From NCBI GenBank assembly GCA_021325095.1, contig JAJPHV010000104.1, positions 1 through 38,245 on the forward strand: 38,245 nucleotides of DNA. Reading direction: 5' to 3'. Under the pieces are notes generated by a model. That model was not told the origin of the DNA. It ran no database searches and saw nothing but the letters and a program-made list of their open reading frames with translations. This DNA is from Chloroflexota bacterium. GTDB lineage: Bacteria; Chloroflexota; Anaerolineae; Aggregatilineales; UBA2796. Positions 19,106-28,479 of the stretch are shown piece after piece. The position numbers were made by a program, and so were the translations under genes. Numbering within the stretch: the stretch's first letter is position 1; each line of letters opens with the position of its first letter.

Positions 19106-20959
19106 CTAGCTCGCCATCAGCTTCTCGCGGCGCTTCTGTTCCTTCTGCCGATCCTCGTTGCTCAGGACCCGCTTACGGATGCGCAGGCTCAGGGGCGTCA
19201 CTTCCAGCAGTTCGTCCTCGGCCAGGAACTCGATGCAGTCGTCCAGGCTCATGACACGCGGCGGCGTCAGGCGGATGCCTTCCTCCGCAAAGGAGCGGCG
19301 CACGTTGGTGACGTGTTTGGCCTTCGCCACGTTCACCGCCAGGTCTTCGGGCCGGATGTGTTCACCGACAACCATACCCTCGTACACTTCCGTTTGCGGG
19401 CCGATGAACAGCGTGCCGCGCAGTTGGGCATTGTCCAGGCCGTAGGAGGTCGCTACGCCGGTTTCCCAGGCCACCAGGCTGCCAAACTGCCGACCAGGAA
19501 TCGGCCCCATCATCGGCGCGTAGCCATGAAACAGGCTGTGAATCTGGCCCATGCCGCTTGTCGCCGTCATGAACTGCTGGCGGAAACCAAGCAAGCCGCG
19601 CGTGGGTACGAGATATTTCAGGTAGGTTGTGCCGCTCTCGCTGCGCATATCGATCATCTGGCCGCGCCGCGCGCCGAGCAGTTCCACCACCGTCCCGGTC
19701 AGGGCGTCGGCCACCTCGATGTGCACTTCCTCCACCGGCTCGAGCAGTTCCCCAGTGTCCGGGTCTTGCCGATAGATCACCTCCGGCTTGCTGACCTGGA
19801 ATTCGTAACCCTCGCGGCGCATCGTCTCGATCAGGATGCCCAGGTGCAGTTCGCCGCGCCCACTCACCACAAACTGATCGGGCTGGTCGGTATCGGCTAC
19901 GCGGAGGGCCACGTTGCTGCGCGTTTCGTCGTAGAGACGCTGACGAATACGGCGCGACGTGCCCCAACCCGTTTTGCCCTCGCGTCCACTGAACGGCGAT
20001 GTGTTGACGCCGAAGGTCATACGGACGGTTGGCTCCTCCACACTGATTGGCGGCAGCGGCGTCGGGTCGGCTGGATCGGCAATCGTATCGCTGATGCCCA
20101 CCGTTTCCAGCCCGGCAAAAGCCAGGATGTCGCCTGCCGTCACTTCCTCGACCTCCTGGCGCGACAGGTTGTGATAGGTGAACAGATATTGAATCTTGCC
20201 CGTACTCTGTTCGCCACGTGGCGTGATGCGCGTGACGGTCATACCCTTACGCATCGTTCCGGAGCGCAGCCGTCCCACGCCGATCTGCCCCTTATAGTCG
20301 TCATATTCGAGCGTCGTGACCAGCAGCTTGGCAGGCGCATCAGGGTCGATCTGTGGCGCGGGAACCTCCTTCAGGATCGTCTCAAAGAGTGGCGTCAGGT
20401 CATTTTGCAGCGCGTCGGGGGCATACCCGGCCCGGCCCGTCAGCCCGATGGCGTAGACCACCGGGAATTCCGCCTGTTCGTCGCTGGCTCCCAGTTCGAT
20501 GAACAGGTCGAAGGTTTCGTTGAGGGCTTCGGCGGGGCGGGCGTTGGCCCGATCCACTTTGTTGACGACCACGATCACGCGCAGCCCCATCGCCAGTGCC
20601 TTGCGCAGCACAAAGCGCGTCTGGGGCATGGGGCCTTCGACAGCATCGATAAGCAGCAGCGCGCCGTCCACCATATTCAGCACACGCTCGACCTCGCCGC
20701 CAAAGTCGGCGTGTCCGGGCGTGTCTACAATGTTGATCTTGACCCCGCCCCAGGTCACAGCCGTGTTTTTCGCCAGGATAGTGATACCGCGCTCGCGCTC
20801 GATGGCGTTCGAGTCCAGGATACGTTCTCCGGCAGCTTCAGCATTGCGAAACACGTGAGCCTGTTTCAACATGCCGTCCACCAGGGTCGTCTTTCCATGA
20901 TCGACGTGCGCGATAATGGCGATATTGCGGATGTCACTGCGTACTTGCGTCACACTCAT
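19106..20959 (-). CDS. typA: Ribosome-associated translational GTPase TypA/BipA
   Basis: A 617-residue elongation-factor-like GTPase. G1 is AHVDHGKT (17-24), switch II is [15 protein letters not shown] and G4 is NKVD; the EF-G-like domains and the TypA-specific C-terminal part ([32 protein letters not shown] region) are all present at the usual length. It binds the ribosome and supports 50S assembly and growth under stress or cold. The ATG at 20959 matches family starts; a TTG at 20971 would add four residues and the GGGGA before the ATG is very close, so the exact start is uncertain. It is transcribed alone from the extended -10 site at 21036-21044. Confidence 0.96.
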   Translation of the reverse strand: MSVTQVRSDIRNIAIIAHVDHGKTTLVDGMLKQAHVFRNAEAAGERILDSNAIERERGITILAKNTAVTWGGVKINIVDTPGHADFGGEVERVLNMVDGALLLIDAVEGPMPQTRFVLRKALAMGLRVIVVVNKVDRANARPAEALNETFDLFIELGASDEQAEFPVVYAIGLTGRAGYAPDALQNDLTPLFETILKEVPAPQIDPDAPAKLLVTTLEYDDYKGQIGVGRLRSGTMRKGMTVTRITPRGEQSTGKIQYLFTYHNLSRQEVEEVTAGDILAFAGLETVGISDTIADPADPTPLPPISVEEPTVRMTFGVNTSPFSGREGKTGWGTSRRIRQRLYDETRSNVALRVADTDQPDQFVVSGRGELHLGILIETMRREGYEFQVSKPEVIYRQDPDTGELLEPVEEVHIEVADALTGTVVELLGARRGQMIDMRSESGTTYLKYLVPTRGLLGFRQQFMTATSGMGQIHSLFHGYAPMMGPIPGRQFGSLVAWETGVATSYGLDNAQLRGTLFIGPQTEVYEGMVVGEHIRPEDLAVNVAKAKHVTNVRRSFAEEGIRLTPPRVMSLDDCIEFLAEDELLEVTPLSLRIRKRVLSNEDRQKEQKRREKLMAS

Positions 20960-21035
20960 TCCCCTGCCCAATACTCACTGTTGCCTCGTGATTGCATCAA
21001 GGAAAGAAGCAAAATAGATCGTGCAAAACTAAACT

Positions 21036-21044
21036 ATTATACCA
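21036..21044 (-). promoter_or_regulatory. Extended -10 promoter of typA
   Basis: On the minus strand TGGTATAAT is a perfect extended -10 element. No good -35 hexamer is seen, which such promoters do not need. Transcription would begin near 21029, leaving a leader of about 70 bases. Confidence 0.55.
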
Positions 21045-21196
21045 GAGCGCAGCTCGCGTCGGTAGGGCCGGTTGCCCGTGCGATTCCATTCGCTGCTCGT
21101 GAGGATGGGGATCGGCTGGGGTTCTTTATAGCCTTTCAGTACCTTTGAGTGGTATCCTTTTCGCCAGCTCTATTGCGGCCCACCGGGGATATAACT

Positions 21197-23557
21197 ATGT
21201 TAAGGCATACGGCGGCTGTCGAACCGATCTACCCGTACAGTGCCTGGGAAGTCATCGAAAACGAATTCAAGATCGAGAACAACTATCGCAACGAGACGAT
21301 CTTTGCGCTCGGCAACGGCTACATCGGGATGCGCGGCAACTTCGAGGAAGGGTACAGCGGGCCAGCCAGAACGGGCCTGGAAGGAACATACCTGAACGGC
21401 TTTTACGAAAGCGAGGTCATCAAATACCCGGAGGTGGCCTATGGCTTCGCGGAGAGAAGCCAGACCATGCTTAACGTCACCAACGGCAAGGTCATCAGGC
21501 TGATCGTGGAAGATGAACCATTTGACATGCTGCGCGGCGAGTGTCGGGCCTACCAGCGCACTCTGAGCCTGCGGTACGGCTTGCTCGAACGCAAGCTGAT
21601 CTGGCGTTCGCCGCAGGGCCGCGAAGTCGAAATTGAGATTACGCGGCTGGTGTCGCTGGCAAATAAGCACCTGGCCGCCATTCACTACGTCGTCACGCCG
21701 CTCAATTTCTCCGGCAGGATCGCGCTGCTTTCGGCGCTGGACGGCGATGTAACGAACCTGGCATCCGAGAATGACCCGCGCCTGGGCAGCGGACTGCATG
21801 GCCGGGCGCTTCTGGTCGAGGACCACGTCATCGACGGGAGTTTCGGGGCGCTTCTTCAGCGCACAAAAAGCACGCGGTTCTTGCTGGCCTGTGCGATGGC
21901 GCACGACATCGAAACCGAAGGGCAATTCACAACGGAGTCGGCTTCCGAAGCCCTGGGCGTGACCCTCACCTATCATGTCGATGCGCAGCAGGGCAAAGCG
22001 ATCCGGCTGTCGAAGTACCTGGCCTACGTCACGTCCAGGGACTATGCGGAACAGGATGTATTGAACACGGCCAGGGAGGTGGTGACGAGCGGCAGGGCGC
22101 GCGGCTTTGCAGCGTTGCGACAGGAGCAGGCCGACTTCCTGGCGCACTTCTGGGAACGCGCTGACGTGGAGATCAAAGGCGATGTTGCCATCCAGCAGGG
22201 CATCCGTTTCAACATGTTTCACCTGCTGCAATCGGTGGGGCGCGACGGCAAAACCAACATCGCCGCAAAGGGCCTGACGGGTGAAGGTTACGAGGGGCAC
22301 TACTTCTGGGACACGGAGATGTACGTTGCCCCGTTCTTCCTGTACAACAGCCCGGACATCACCCGCAAACTCCTCGAATACCGTTACAGCATTCTGGACA
22401 AGGCGCGGCAGCGGGCGCGGCAGATGTCTCATCCAAAGGGCGCGCTCTTCCCCTGGCGAACCATCGACGGCGAGGAATGCTCGGCCTACTTCCCGGCAGG
22501 CACAGCACAGTACCACATCGATGCCGACATCGCCCACGCCATCAAAAAATACATGGAAGTGACCGAGGATACGGATTTCTTGGTCAAATACGGCGCGGAA
22601 ATCCTTTTCGAGACGGCGCGGCTGTGGGCCAGCCTGGGCAGTTTTATCGAGGGCAAAGGTTTCTGCATCAACTGTGTAACCGGGCCGGACGAATACACTG
22701 CTCTGGTCGATAATAACTGCTACACCAACCTGATGGCGAGGGAAAACCTGCAATACGCCTACGACGTGGCGTTGTGGATGCAGCGTCAGGCCGGTGATGC
22801 CTACCGAAAACTGGCCGCCTCCATCTCGCTCGACGAGCAGGAATTAGTTCAGTGGAAACGAGCCGCCGACCACATGTACATCCCTTACGATGACCAGCGC
22901 CAGATTCACAAGCAGGACGATACGTTTCTTGAAAAAGCCATCTGGGATTTTGAACACACGCCCCCGGAAAATTATCCGCTGCTGATCCATTATCACCCGT
23001 TGGTCATCTACCGCTATCAGGTCTGCAAACAGGCCGACCTGGTACTGGCGATGTTCCTGCTCGGCCACAAGTTCACGCGGGAACAGATCAGGCGCAACTA
23101 CGACTACTACGAAAAGGTCACGACGCACGACTCATCACTGTCCACATGCATCTTCAGCATTGTCGCCAGCGAGATCGGCTATCATGACCGTGCCTACGAG
23201 TATTTCATGAACACAGCCCGCATGGACCTGGACGATACGCACCACAACGTCAACGCGGGCATCCACGCTGCAAACATGGCCGGAACCTGGATGTGCCTGG
23301 TCAATGGCTTCGCCGGGATGCGCACCCACGGTGACGTGTTGAGTTTTCGCCCGGCGCTGCCGAAGGGCTGGCAGGAATACACCTTCAAGATCACCTATCG
23401 TGGCCGCCTGCTGCGTGTCACTGTCAGCAAGGCAAGCGTGACCTATGAGCTGGTGAAAGGCGACAACCTGGCCTTTGTTCACGACGACCAACCGCTGATC
23501 CTGTCCCGACAGGGAGAGGTCATCGACTGCGCCCGAAGCGACCCTGCACCGAACTGA
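21197..23557 (+). CDS. GH65 disaccharide phosphorylase (kojibiose/maltose/trehalose type)
   Basis: A 786-residue glycoside hydrolase family 65 enzyme. The N-terminal beta-sandwich opens YPYSAWEVIENEFKIE and ALGNGYIGMRGNFEE; the (alpha/alpha)6 barrel has GYEGHYFWDTEMY and the catalytic acid Glu499 in TGPDEYTALVDNN. The phosphate-site region THDSSLS is present, which marks phosphorylases rather than hydrolases. It splits an alpha-linked glucose disaccharide with phosphate to give glucose and beta-glucose 1-phosphate. The ATG at 21197 is preceded by GGGG; a GTG at 21149 gives an extension unlike the family. The next gene encodes beta-phosphoglucomutase, the matching second step. The exact disaccharide cannot be read. 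Confidence 0.92.
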   Translation: MLRHTAAVEPIYPYSAWEVIENEFKIENNYRNETIFALGNGYIGMRGNFEEGYSGPARTGLEGTYLNGFYESEVIKYPEVAYGFAERSQTMLNVTNGKVIRLIVEDEPFDMLRGECRAYQRTLSLRYGLLERKLIWRSPQGREVEIEITRLVSLANKHLAAIHYVVTPLNFSGRIALLSALDGDVTNLASENDPRLGSGLHGRALLVEDHVIDGSFGALLQRTKSTRFLLACAMAHDIETEGQFTTESASEALGVTLTYHVDAQQGKAIRLSKYLAYVTSRDYAEQDVLNTAREVVTSGRARGFAALRQEQADFLAHFWERADVEIKGDVAIQQGIRFNMFHLLQSVGRDGKTNIAAKGLTGEGYEGHYFWDTEMYVAPFFLYNSPDITRKLLEYRYSILDKARQRARQMSHPKGALFPWRTIDGEECSAYFPAGTAQYHIDADIAHAIKKYMEVTEDTDFLVKYGAEILFETARLWASLGSFIEGKGFCINCVTGPDEYTALVDNNCYTNLMARENLQYAYDVALWMQRQAGDAYRKLAASISLDEQELVQWKRAADHMYIPYDDQRQIHKQDDTFLEKAIWDFEHTPPENYPLLIHYHPLVIYRYQVCKQADLVLAMFLLGHKFTREQIRRNYDYYEKVTTHDSSLSTCIFSIVASEIGYHDRAYEYFMNTARMDLDDTHHNVNAGIHAANMAGTWMCLVNGFAGMRTHGDVLSFRPALPKGWQEYTFKITYRGRLLRVTVSKASVTYELVKGDNLAFVHDDQPLILSRQGEVIDCARSDPAPN

Positions 23558-23571
23558 CTGAGGAGAAATCT

Positions 23572-24225
23572 GTGCCGAAGGCCTTTGTGTTTGACCTGGA
23601 CGGTGTGATCACAGACACCGCCGAATTTCATTACCGCGCCTGGAAACGCCTGGCCGACGAGGAGGGCATCCCTTTCACGCGCGAGGATAATGAGCAGTTG
23701 CGCGGCGTCTCGCGCAGGCAAAGCCTGCTGCTATTGCTCAAAGGGCGTGTTCTGCCGGACGACCAGATGGAAGCGTTGATGGCGCGCAAAAACGACTATT
23801 ACCGCGCCTATCTGAGCGAGATTACGCCGCGCGATCTGCTGCCCGGTGTCGGTGCGTTCTTACGGGAGGCGCGCGCCTGCGGCTTCAAGCTCGGCCTCGC
23901 CTCGGCCAGCAAGAATGCCAGAGACGTGATCGTCAAACTGGGCATCGCCGACCTGATGGACGCCATTGGGGACGGTTACAGCGTCAGCAACCCCAAGCCT
24001 GCCCCTGACCTGTTCATCTGGGTAGCGGGCCGTCTGGACGTGCCGCCCGCGCAAACCGTCGTTTTCGAGGATGCCGAGGCCGGCATCGAGGCTGCCCTGG
24101 CGGGTGGGATGTATGCGGTGGGGCTTGGCCCGCCCAGCCGCGTTGGCAAGGCGCATCTTGTCCTGCCGAACCTGGATGGCGTGACCGTTTCCGCTGTCCT
24201 CAATGCACTGCCGGAAAAGCCGTGA
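23572..24225 (+). CDS. pgmB: Beta-phosphoglucomutase
   Basis: A 217-residue HAD-superfamily mutase. The phosphorylated aspartate and the acid/base are Asp8 and Asp10 in FDLDGVITD, the cap residues follow in FHYRAWKRLADEEGI, and RGVSRRQSL, LGLASASKNA, NPKPAPD and FEDAEAGIEAA are in the expected order. It converts beta-glucose 1-phosphate to glucose 6-phosphate by way of the 1,6-bisphosphate. The start is GTG with GAGGAG before it, 14 bases after the GH65 gene. The pairing with the phosphorylase makes an ATP-saving disaccharide route. Its stop is followed directly by the next ATG. Confidence 0.94.
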   Translation: MPKAFVFDLDGVITDTAEFHYRAWKRLADEEGIPFTREDNEQLRGVSRRQSLLLLLKGRVLPDDQMEALMARKNDYYRAYLSEITPRDLLPGVGAFLREARACGFKLGLASASKNARDVIVKLGIADLMDAIGDGYSVSNPKPAPDLFIWVAGRLDVPPAQTVVFEDAEAGIEAALAGGMYAVGLGPPSRVGKAHLVLPNLDGVTVSAVLNALPEKP

Positions 24226-25050
24226 ATGTCACCCCTGATCGCGCTGCTCACCGATTTCGGCACAAGTGACCCCTACGTCGGCGTGATGAAGGGCGTGATC
24301 GCTGCCCGCTGCCCGCAGGCTGTCACGATTGACATCACCCACGAAGTCAGCCCGCAGAACGTCCGGCAGGCCGCCTACTTGCTGCGCTCTGCCTATCGTT
24401 ATTTCCCGGCGCATAGCGTGTTCCTGGTGGTCGTCGATCCGGGGGTGGGCACGGCTCGCCGCCCCATCGCTATTCAGACCTCGCATGGCCTGTACGTCGG
24501 CCCGGACAACGGTGTATTCAGTGCCGTGCTCGAGGAGGTCGATGGCTGGCAGGCTGTCGTACTTCGGCAGCCGAAGCGCCTGAGTGCGACGTTTCACGGA
24601 CGTGATGTATTTGCCCCTGCCGCCGCCGATCTGGCCTGTGGGCATGCGCTGAACGAAATGGGGACACCGCTCACCGATCTGGAACAGATCGAGTGGCGGC
24701 GTATCGAGCAATACGAGCCAGAAGTGATGATCGGAGAAGTCATCCACATCGATCACTTCGGAAATGTGGTGACCAGCCTGGGACCGTTTGAATGGCGGGA
24801 CGCGGGCCGCAGAGCGGTCTTGCATGGGAGACCCGACCAGCCACAACTCGCCGTTGACGCGCTGACCGCGCAGGTGGAGTTTGCCGGGAGGCAGCTTTCC
24901 CCGATCCGGGCCACCTATGGTGAGACCCAGCCAGGCGACCTGCTGGCCCTGATCAACAGCGATCAACAGTTGGAAATTGCCGTCAACCAGGGCCATGCCG
25001 CGCGCCTGCTCGGTGCAAAACTGGGGGACACCGTGCGGCTCCGTTTCTGA
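24226..25050 (+). CDS. SAM hydroxide adenosyltransferase (DUF62)
   Basis: A 274-residue member of the chlorinase/fluorinase/DUF62 group. The start LLTDFGTSDPYVGVMKG and DPGVGTARRP with FHGRDVFAP are the family motifs. The Asp-Arg-His set that marks the water-using enzymes is present as Asp71, Arg78 and His124, so it should hydrolyse S-adenosylmethionine to adenosine and methionine rather than halogenate it. The physiological purpose is not known. The ATG directly abuts the pgmB stop, so it is translationally coupled to sugar phosphate metabolism genes with no obvious link. Confidence 0.92.
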   Translation: MSPLIALLTDFGTSDPYVGVMKGVIAARCPQAVTIDITHEVSPQNVRQAAYLLRSAYRYFPAHSVFLVVVDPGVGTARRPIAIQTSHGLYVGPDNGVFSAVLEEVDGWQAVVLRQPKRLSATFHGRDVFAPAAADLACGHALNEMGTPLTDLEQIEWRRIEQYEPEVMIGEVIHIDHFGNVVTSLGPFEWRDAGRRAVLHGRPDQPQLAVDALTAQVEFAGRQLSPIRATYGETQPGDLLALINSDQQLEIAVNQGHAARLLGAKLGDTVRLRF

Positions 25051-25068
25051 CCAGGGGAGTTCTAGCCT

Positions 25069-26364
25069 ATGGAACAATTCGTCATTGAGGGCGGCCACAA
25101 ACTGAACGGCGAGATCGAGGCCAGTGGCAACAAAAACGCGGCCCTGAAAGTGATCGCGGCTTGCCTGCTCACCGATGAACCGGTTACGCTCCACAATGTC
25201 CCGGACATTGCCGACGTGCGCATCATGTGCGACATCGTGCGCGGCCTGGGGGCCAGCGTCGAGCGAGAACCAGACGGCGCGCTGCGTGTCCACGCCGGAC
25301 AGGTGACGACCCACCGCGTCGATCCAAAGCTGGCACAGCAGGTACGGGCCTCGATTGTGCTGGCCGGGCCGATGCTGGCGCGACATGGGCGGCTGGAGTT
25401 GGCCGCGCCCGGCGGCGACGTGATCGGCCACCGGCGGCTGGATACGCATTTCCTGGCATTGCAGCGGCTTGGCGCCTCCGTTGAACTGACGGATCGCTTC
25501 GACCTGCGCGCTGACAGGCTGACCGGGGCGGACATCCTCCTTGACGAGGCCAGCGTCACGGCGACAGAAAACGCGATCATGGCGGCGGTGCTTGCGAAAG
25601 GCACGACCACCATCCGCAATGCGGCCTCCGAGCCGCATGTACAAGACCTGTGCCAGATGCTGAACAGCCTGGGCGCGCAGATTGACGGCATTGGCTCGAA
25701 CCGCCTGATCATTCAGGGCGTCGAACGACTGCACGGCGGCGAGTTTCGTATCGGTGCGGATTACATGGAAGTGGGTAGTTTCATCGGCGCGGCGGCGGTC
25801 ACCGGCGGCGAAATCCGCATCCGCAACGCCGACCCGCAGCACATGGACATGATCGCGTTGATCTTCCGGCGGATCGGCGTGACCTGGCAGACCGAAGGGG
25901 CGGACATCCTTGTTCCTCGCTCGCAGGCATTGGCTATCGTGCCCGACCTGGGCAAGCGCATCCCGGTCATCCGCCCTCAGCCCTGGCCGGGCTTTCCCAC
26001 CGACCTGATGAGCACAACGCTCCTGGTTGCCACACAGGCCGCCGGTGCAGTCATGTTCCACGAGTGGATGTACGACGGGCGACTGTTCTTCACCGACAAG
26101 CTGGTGAGCATGGGGGCGCGCATCGTGCTCTGCGATCCGCACCGCGCACTTGTCCAGGGGCCGACGGCGCTGCACGGCAATGTGACCATCACCAGCCCGG
26201 ACATCCGGGCCGGGATGACGCTGCTGCTGGCGGCGCTGTGCGCGCATGGCGAAACGGTGATCCGCAACATCCGGCAGATTGACCGGGGCTACGAGAAAGT
26301 CGAGGACAAGCTGAGGGCGCTCGGCGCGAAGATCGAGCGCGTGCCCGTGCCGGAAGGGGCGTGA
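25069..26364 (+). CDS. murA: UDP-GlcNAc 1-carboxyvinyltransferase MurA, Cys-to-Asp type
   Basis: A 431-residue MurA/EPSP-synthase-fold enzyme, which transfers enolpyruvate to UDP-N-acetylglucosamine as the first committed step of peptidoglycan synthesis. SGNKNAALK near residue 19, PGFPTD (catalytic Asp) and the terminal IDRGYEKVEDKLRALGA are typical. The active-site loop, normally GGCxIGxRPVD, reads GGDVIGHRRLD, so the usual fosfomycin-reactive Cys is Asp117. Asp at this place is known in naturally fosfomycin-insensitive MurA of mycobacteria and chlamydiae. It follows the SAM hydrolase by 18 bases. The HRRLD change may mean a divergent paralogue; another murA elsewhere is possible. Confidence 0.88.
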   Translation: MEQFVIEGGHKLNGEIEASGNKNAALKVIAACLLTDEPVTLHNVPDIADVRIMCDIVRGLGASVEREPDGALRVHAGQVTTHRVDPKLAQQVRASIVLAGPMLARHGRLELAAPGGDVIGHRRLDTHFLALQRLGASVELTDRFDLRADRLTGADILLDEASVTATENAIMAAVLAKGTTTIRNAASEPHVQDLCQMLNSLGAQIDGIGSNRLIIQGVERLHGGEFRIGADYMEVGSFIGAAAVTGGEIRIRNADPQHMDMIALIFRRIGVTWQTEGADILVPRSQALAIVPDLGKRIPVIRPQPWPGFPTDLMSTTLLVATQAAGAVMFHEWMYDGRLFFTDKLVSMGARIVLCDPHRALVQGPTALHGNVTITSPDIRAGMTLLLAALCAHGETVIRNIRQIDRGYEKVEDKLRALGAKIERVPVPEGA

Positions 26365-26451
26365 GAAACGCCAGCCTCTACGCCCATTGACCCCTTGTGA
26401 ATTTTCACCCAATTCTTACCTCGCGGTGTCCATTTCGTGACCGCGCCCCCG

Positions 26452-26480
26452 TTGACTATACCGCCAAGCGGTGCTATAGT
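26452..26480 (+). promoter_or_regulatory. Sigma70 promoter with palindrome in spacer
   Basis: TTGACT (26452-26457) and TATAGT (26475-26480) are separated by 17 bases. The spacer contains ACCGCCAAGCGGT, an inverted repeat between the hexamers, where an activator or repressor dimer could bind. Transcription would begin near 26487, into the leader described next. Confidence 0.75.
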
Positions 26481-26513
26481 GTAAACGCTTTGCTGGCGAT
26501 TTATAAAGGTTGT

Positions 26514-26603
26514 ATGGACGACTACCCTAGTTCTAAACGGTGCCCCGCCCTCCTGACCGAGGGAGGTTCGCCTGCACAGCACGGAGGGACCCTCACTCTC
26601 TGA
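26514..26603 (+). CDS. Possible 29-codon leader ORF
   Basis: An ATG with AAGG seven bases before it opens a 29-codon frame (MDDYPSSKRCPALLTEGG and on) inside the folded leader. It may be a leader peptide that controls the downstream terminator, or simply chance. No run of a single amino acid is seen. Confidence 0.25.
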   Translation: MDDYPSSKRCPALLTEGGSPAQHGGTLTL

Positions 26604-26648
26604 CGTAGCCACCCCATGATGATGGGAACCGCTGCTGTTGTATTCCAG

Positions 26649-26677
26649 GCCCCCCGCGCTTCGCAGGGGGCTTTTTT
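26649..26677 (+). terminator. Intrinsic terminator
   Basis: GCCCCC and GGGGGC pair around a GCG-ctt-CGC inner stem, followed by six T (26672-26677). It ends the leader transcript 43 bases before the transporter ATG, so read-through must be allowed for the transporter to be made from this promoter. Confidence 0.85.
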
Positions 26678-26719
26678 CGTCACGACGTGGCGGGAATATA
26701 ACGGAAAGGCGGTTTGCCC

Positions 26720-28456
26720 ATGAATGCTGTACGCCGCAGTATCCTCGGTACAGCGCAGCCCGGCGGGCGTCTCCTGGGGGCCGGAGACATCCTGATCATT
26801 ATCGGGTTGGCTGTCCTCATTTATGCCCTGCTCCGGCTGGCAATCCCGTATCCGGCGCCGGTGATCGGGCCGGAAATCAACCTGTCCACATCGGCGCTGC
26901 CCTGGTACGCGCTGCTCTCGCTGACGCGCATGGCAGTAGCCTACTTTCTATCGCTGTCGTTCTCGCTGGTCTACGGCTACGTCGCCGCGCGCAACCAGGC
27001 AGCCGAACGTGTCCTGATGCCGATCCTGGACGTGCTCCAATCCGTCCCGATCTTATCGTTCCTGCCAGTAGTAGCGCTGTCATTGACGGCCATTCTGCCG
27101 CAGGGCCTCGCGGTGGAAATGGCCGCTGTCGTGCTGATCTTTACCAGCCAGGCGTGGAATCTGACGTTCAGTTTTTACCAGTCCGTGCGCACCGTACCCG
27201 GCGACCTGCAGGAAGCCGCGCAAATCTTCCGCCTGAACTGGTGGTACCGTTTGCGGCATATGGAACTGCCGTTCGCCGCGCTTGGCCTGCTGTGGAACAG
27301 CGTCATGTCCTGGGCAGGTGGCTGGTTCTTCCTGATGGCGGCGGAAACGTTCAAGGTCGGGGATCGAGACTTCCGCTTGCCGGGCCTCGGTTCCTACCTG
27401 CAAAAGGCGGCCAATAGCGGCAATACGTCGGCTATTATATTCGGCGTTCTCACGCTGGTGCTGCTGGTTGTCCTTCTCGATCAGTTGGTCTGGCGGCCTT
27501 TGCTGGCCTGGGCTGAAAAGTTCAAGATTGAATTGGTCGAGAACGACAACCCGCCGACCTCGTGGTTCTTCGATCTCTTAGGTCATTCGCGCCTGGCGAC
27601 AGCGCTGACCAGCAGCGTGATTGTTCCCTCAATCAGATGGCTGGATGCGCGACTTGGCGGCCCGATGAAAACTGAAACCGGCCCTCAAGACATGCAAACC
27701 AGCGCCCTCTGGCGCAGGATACTGCGCCTGGGCCTGACGTTCCTCGTCGGGCTGGCGATTGTGTATGGCGGCGTGCGGGCCACGCAAGTGCTTACCACGC
27801 TGACGCTACAAGAATGGGGACACATCTTCGTCGCTGCGCTCTTCACCGGGCTGCGCGTCGCGGCGGCGCTCATCATCGCACTCTTGTGGACAATTCCGGT
27901 GGGGGTTGCTATCGGCACGAATCCCAGGCTGGCGCAGCTTTTGCAGCCCATCGTGCAAATCCTGGCCTCGATCCCGGCCACAGCGCTCTTTCCGATCATC
28001 CTGCTGCTGCTGGTCGATTTACCCTTTGGCCTGAATTCCGCCGCTATCCTGCTCATGCTGCTCGGCACGCAGTGGTACGTGCTCTTCAACGTCATTGCTG
28101 GCGCATCGGCGATGCCGCAAGATTTGAAGGATATTGCCAGCATGTTCAAGATCAAAGGGTGGGCGCGCTGGCGGACGCTGATTCTGCCCGCCCTGTTCCC
28201 CTACCTGATTACCGGACTGATCACGGCGGGCGGTGGGGCCTGGAATGCCAGTATCGTCGCCGAGTACACCGAGTTCAATGCGCGCGCCTACTCCGTCACC
28301 GGCCTCGGCGCGATCATCAGCCAGGCGGCAGCCAGTGCAGATTACGATCTGCTGCTGGCTGGCACGCTGACAATGATCGTGGTTGTGCTGCTGATTAACC
28401 GCTTTTTCTGGCGACGCCTGTACCGCGTGGCCGAGGAAAAATACCGAATGGATTGA
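26720..28456 (+). CDS. ABC transporter permease, duplicated (COG4986-type)
   Basis: A 578-residue membrane protein made of two fused permease domains related to nitrate/sulfonate/taurine permeases. Each half has several hydrophobic helices and an EAA-type loop: DLQEAAQIFRLNWWYRLRHMELP in the first, written as two motifs around residue 150, and DLKDIASMFKIKGWARWRTL in the second near 475. Starting residues IIGLAVLIYALLRLAIPY form the first helix. The ATG at 26720 is used rather than the TTG at 26714. It pairs with the ATPase gene that starts 23 bases later. No binding protein gene is adjacent, which is usual for this subgroup; the ion carried is unknown. Confidence 0.9.
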   Translation: MNAVRRSILGTAQPGGRLLGAGDILIIIGLAVLIYALLRLAIPYPAPVIGPEINLSTSALPWYALLSLTRMAVAYFLSLSFSLVYGYVAARNQAAERVLMPILDVLQSVPILSFLPVVALSLTAILPQGLAVEMAAVVLIFTSQAWNLTFSFYQSVRTVPGDLQEAAQIFRLNWWYRLRHMELPFAALGLLWNSVMSWAGGWFFLMAAETFKVGDRDFRLPGLGSYLQKAANSGNTSAIIFGVLTLVLLVVLLDQLVWRPLLAWAEKFKIELVENDNPPTSWFFDLLGHSRLATALTSSVIVPSIRWLDARLGGPMKTETGPQDMQTSALWRRILRLGLTFLVGLAIVYGGVRATQVLTTLTLQEWGHIFVAALFTGLRVAAALIIALLWTIPVGVAIGTNPRLAQLLQPIVQILASIPATALFPIILLLLVDLPFGLNSAAILLMLLGTQWYVLFNVIAGASAMPQDLKDIASMFKIKGWARWRTLILPALFPYLITGLITAGGGAWNASIVAEYTEFNARAYSVTGLGAIISQAAASADYDLLLAGTLTMIVVVLLINRFFWRRLYRVAEEKYRMD

Positions 28457-28479
28457 GCGTGATGAAAGGAAACACAAGA

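Larger units (their letters stand above)
26487..26677 (+). ncRNA. Candidate structured leader or small RNA
   Basis: Between the promoter at 26452 and the terminator at 26649 lies about 190 bases with no typical gene. Hairpins visible are CCCTC-ctgacc-GAGGG (about 26548-26563) and CCCAT-gatg-ATGGG (26613-26626), then the terminator stem. The arrangement promoter, folded leader, terminator, transporter gene is that of a riboswitch or attenuator; a free small RNA is also possible. Fragments at about 26526, 26553 and 26580 loosely recall the guanidine-I (ykkC) pattern, but the core GGGTTCCG and AAAAGCCC are absent, so I do not assign it to a class. Confidence 0.5.
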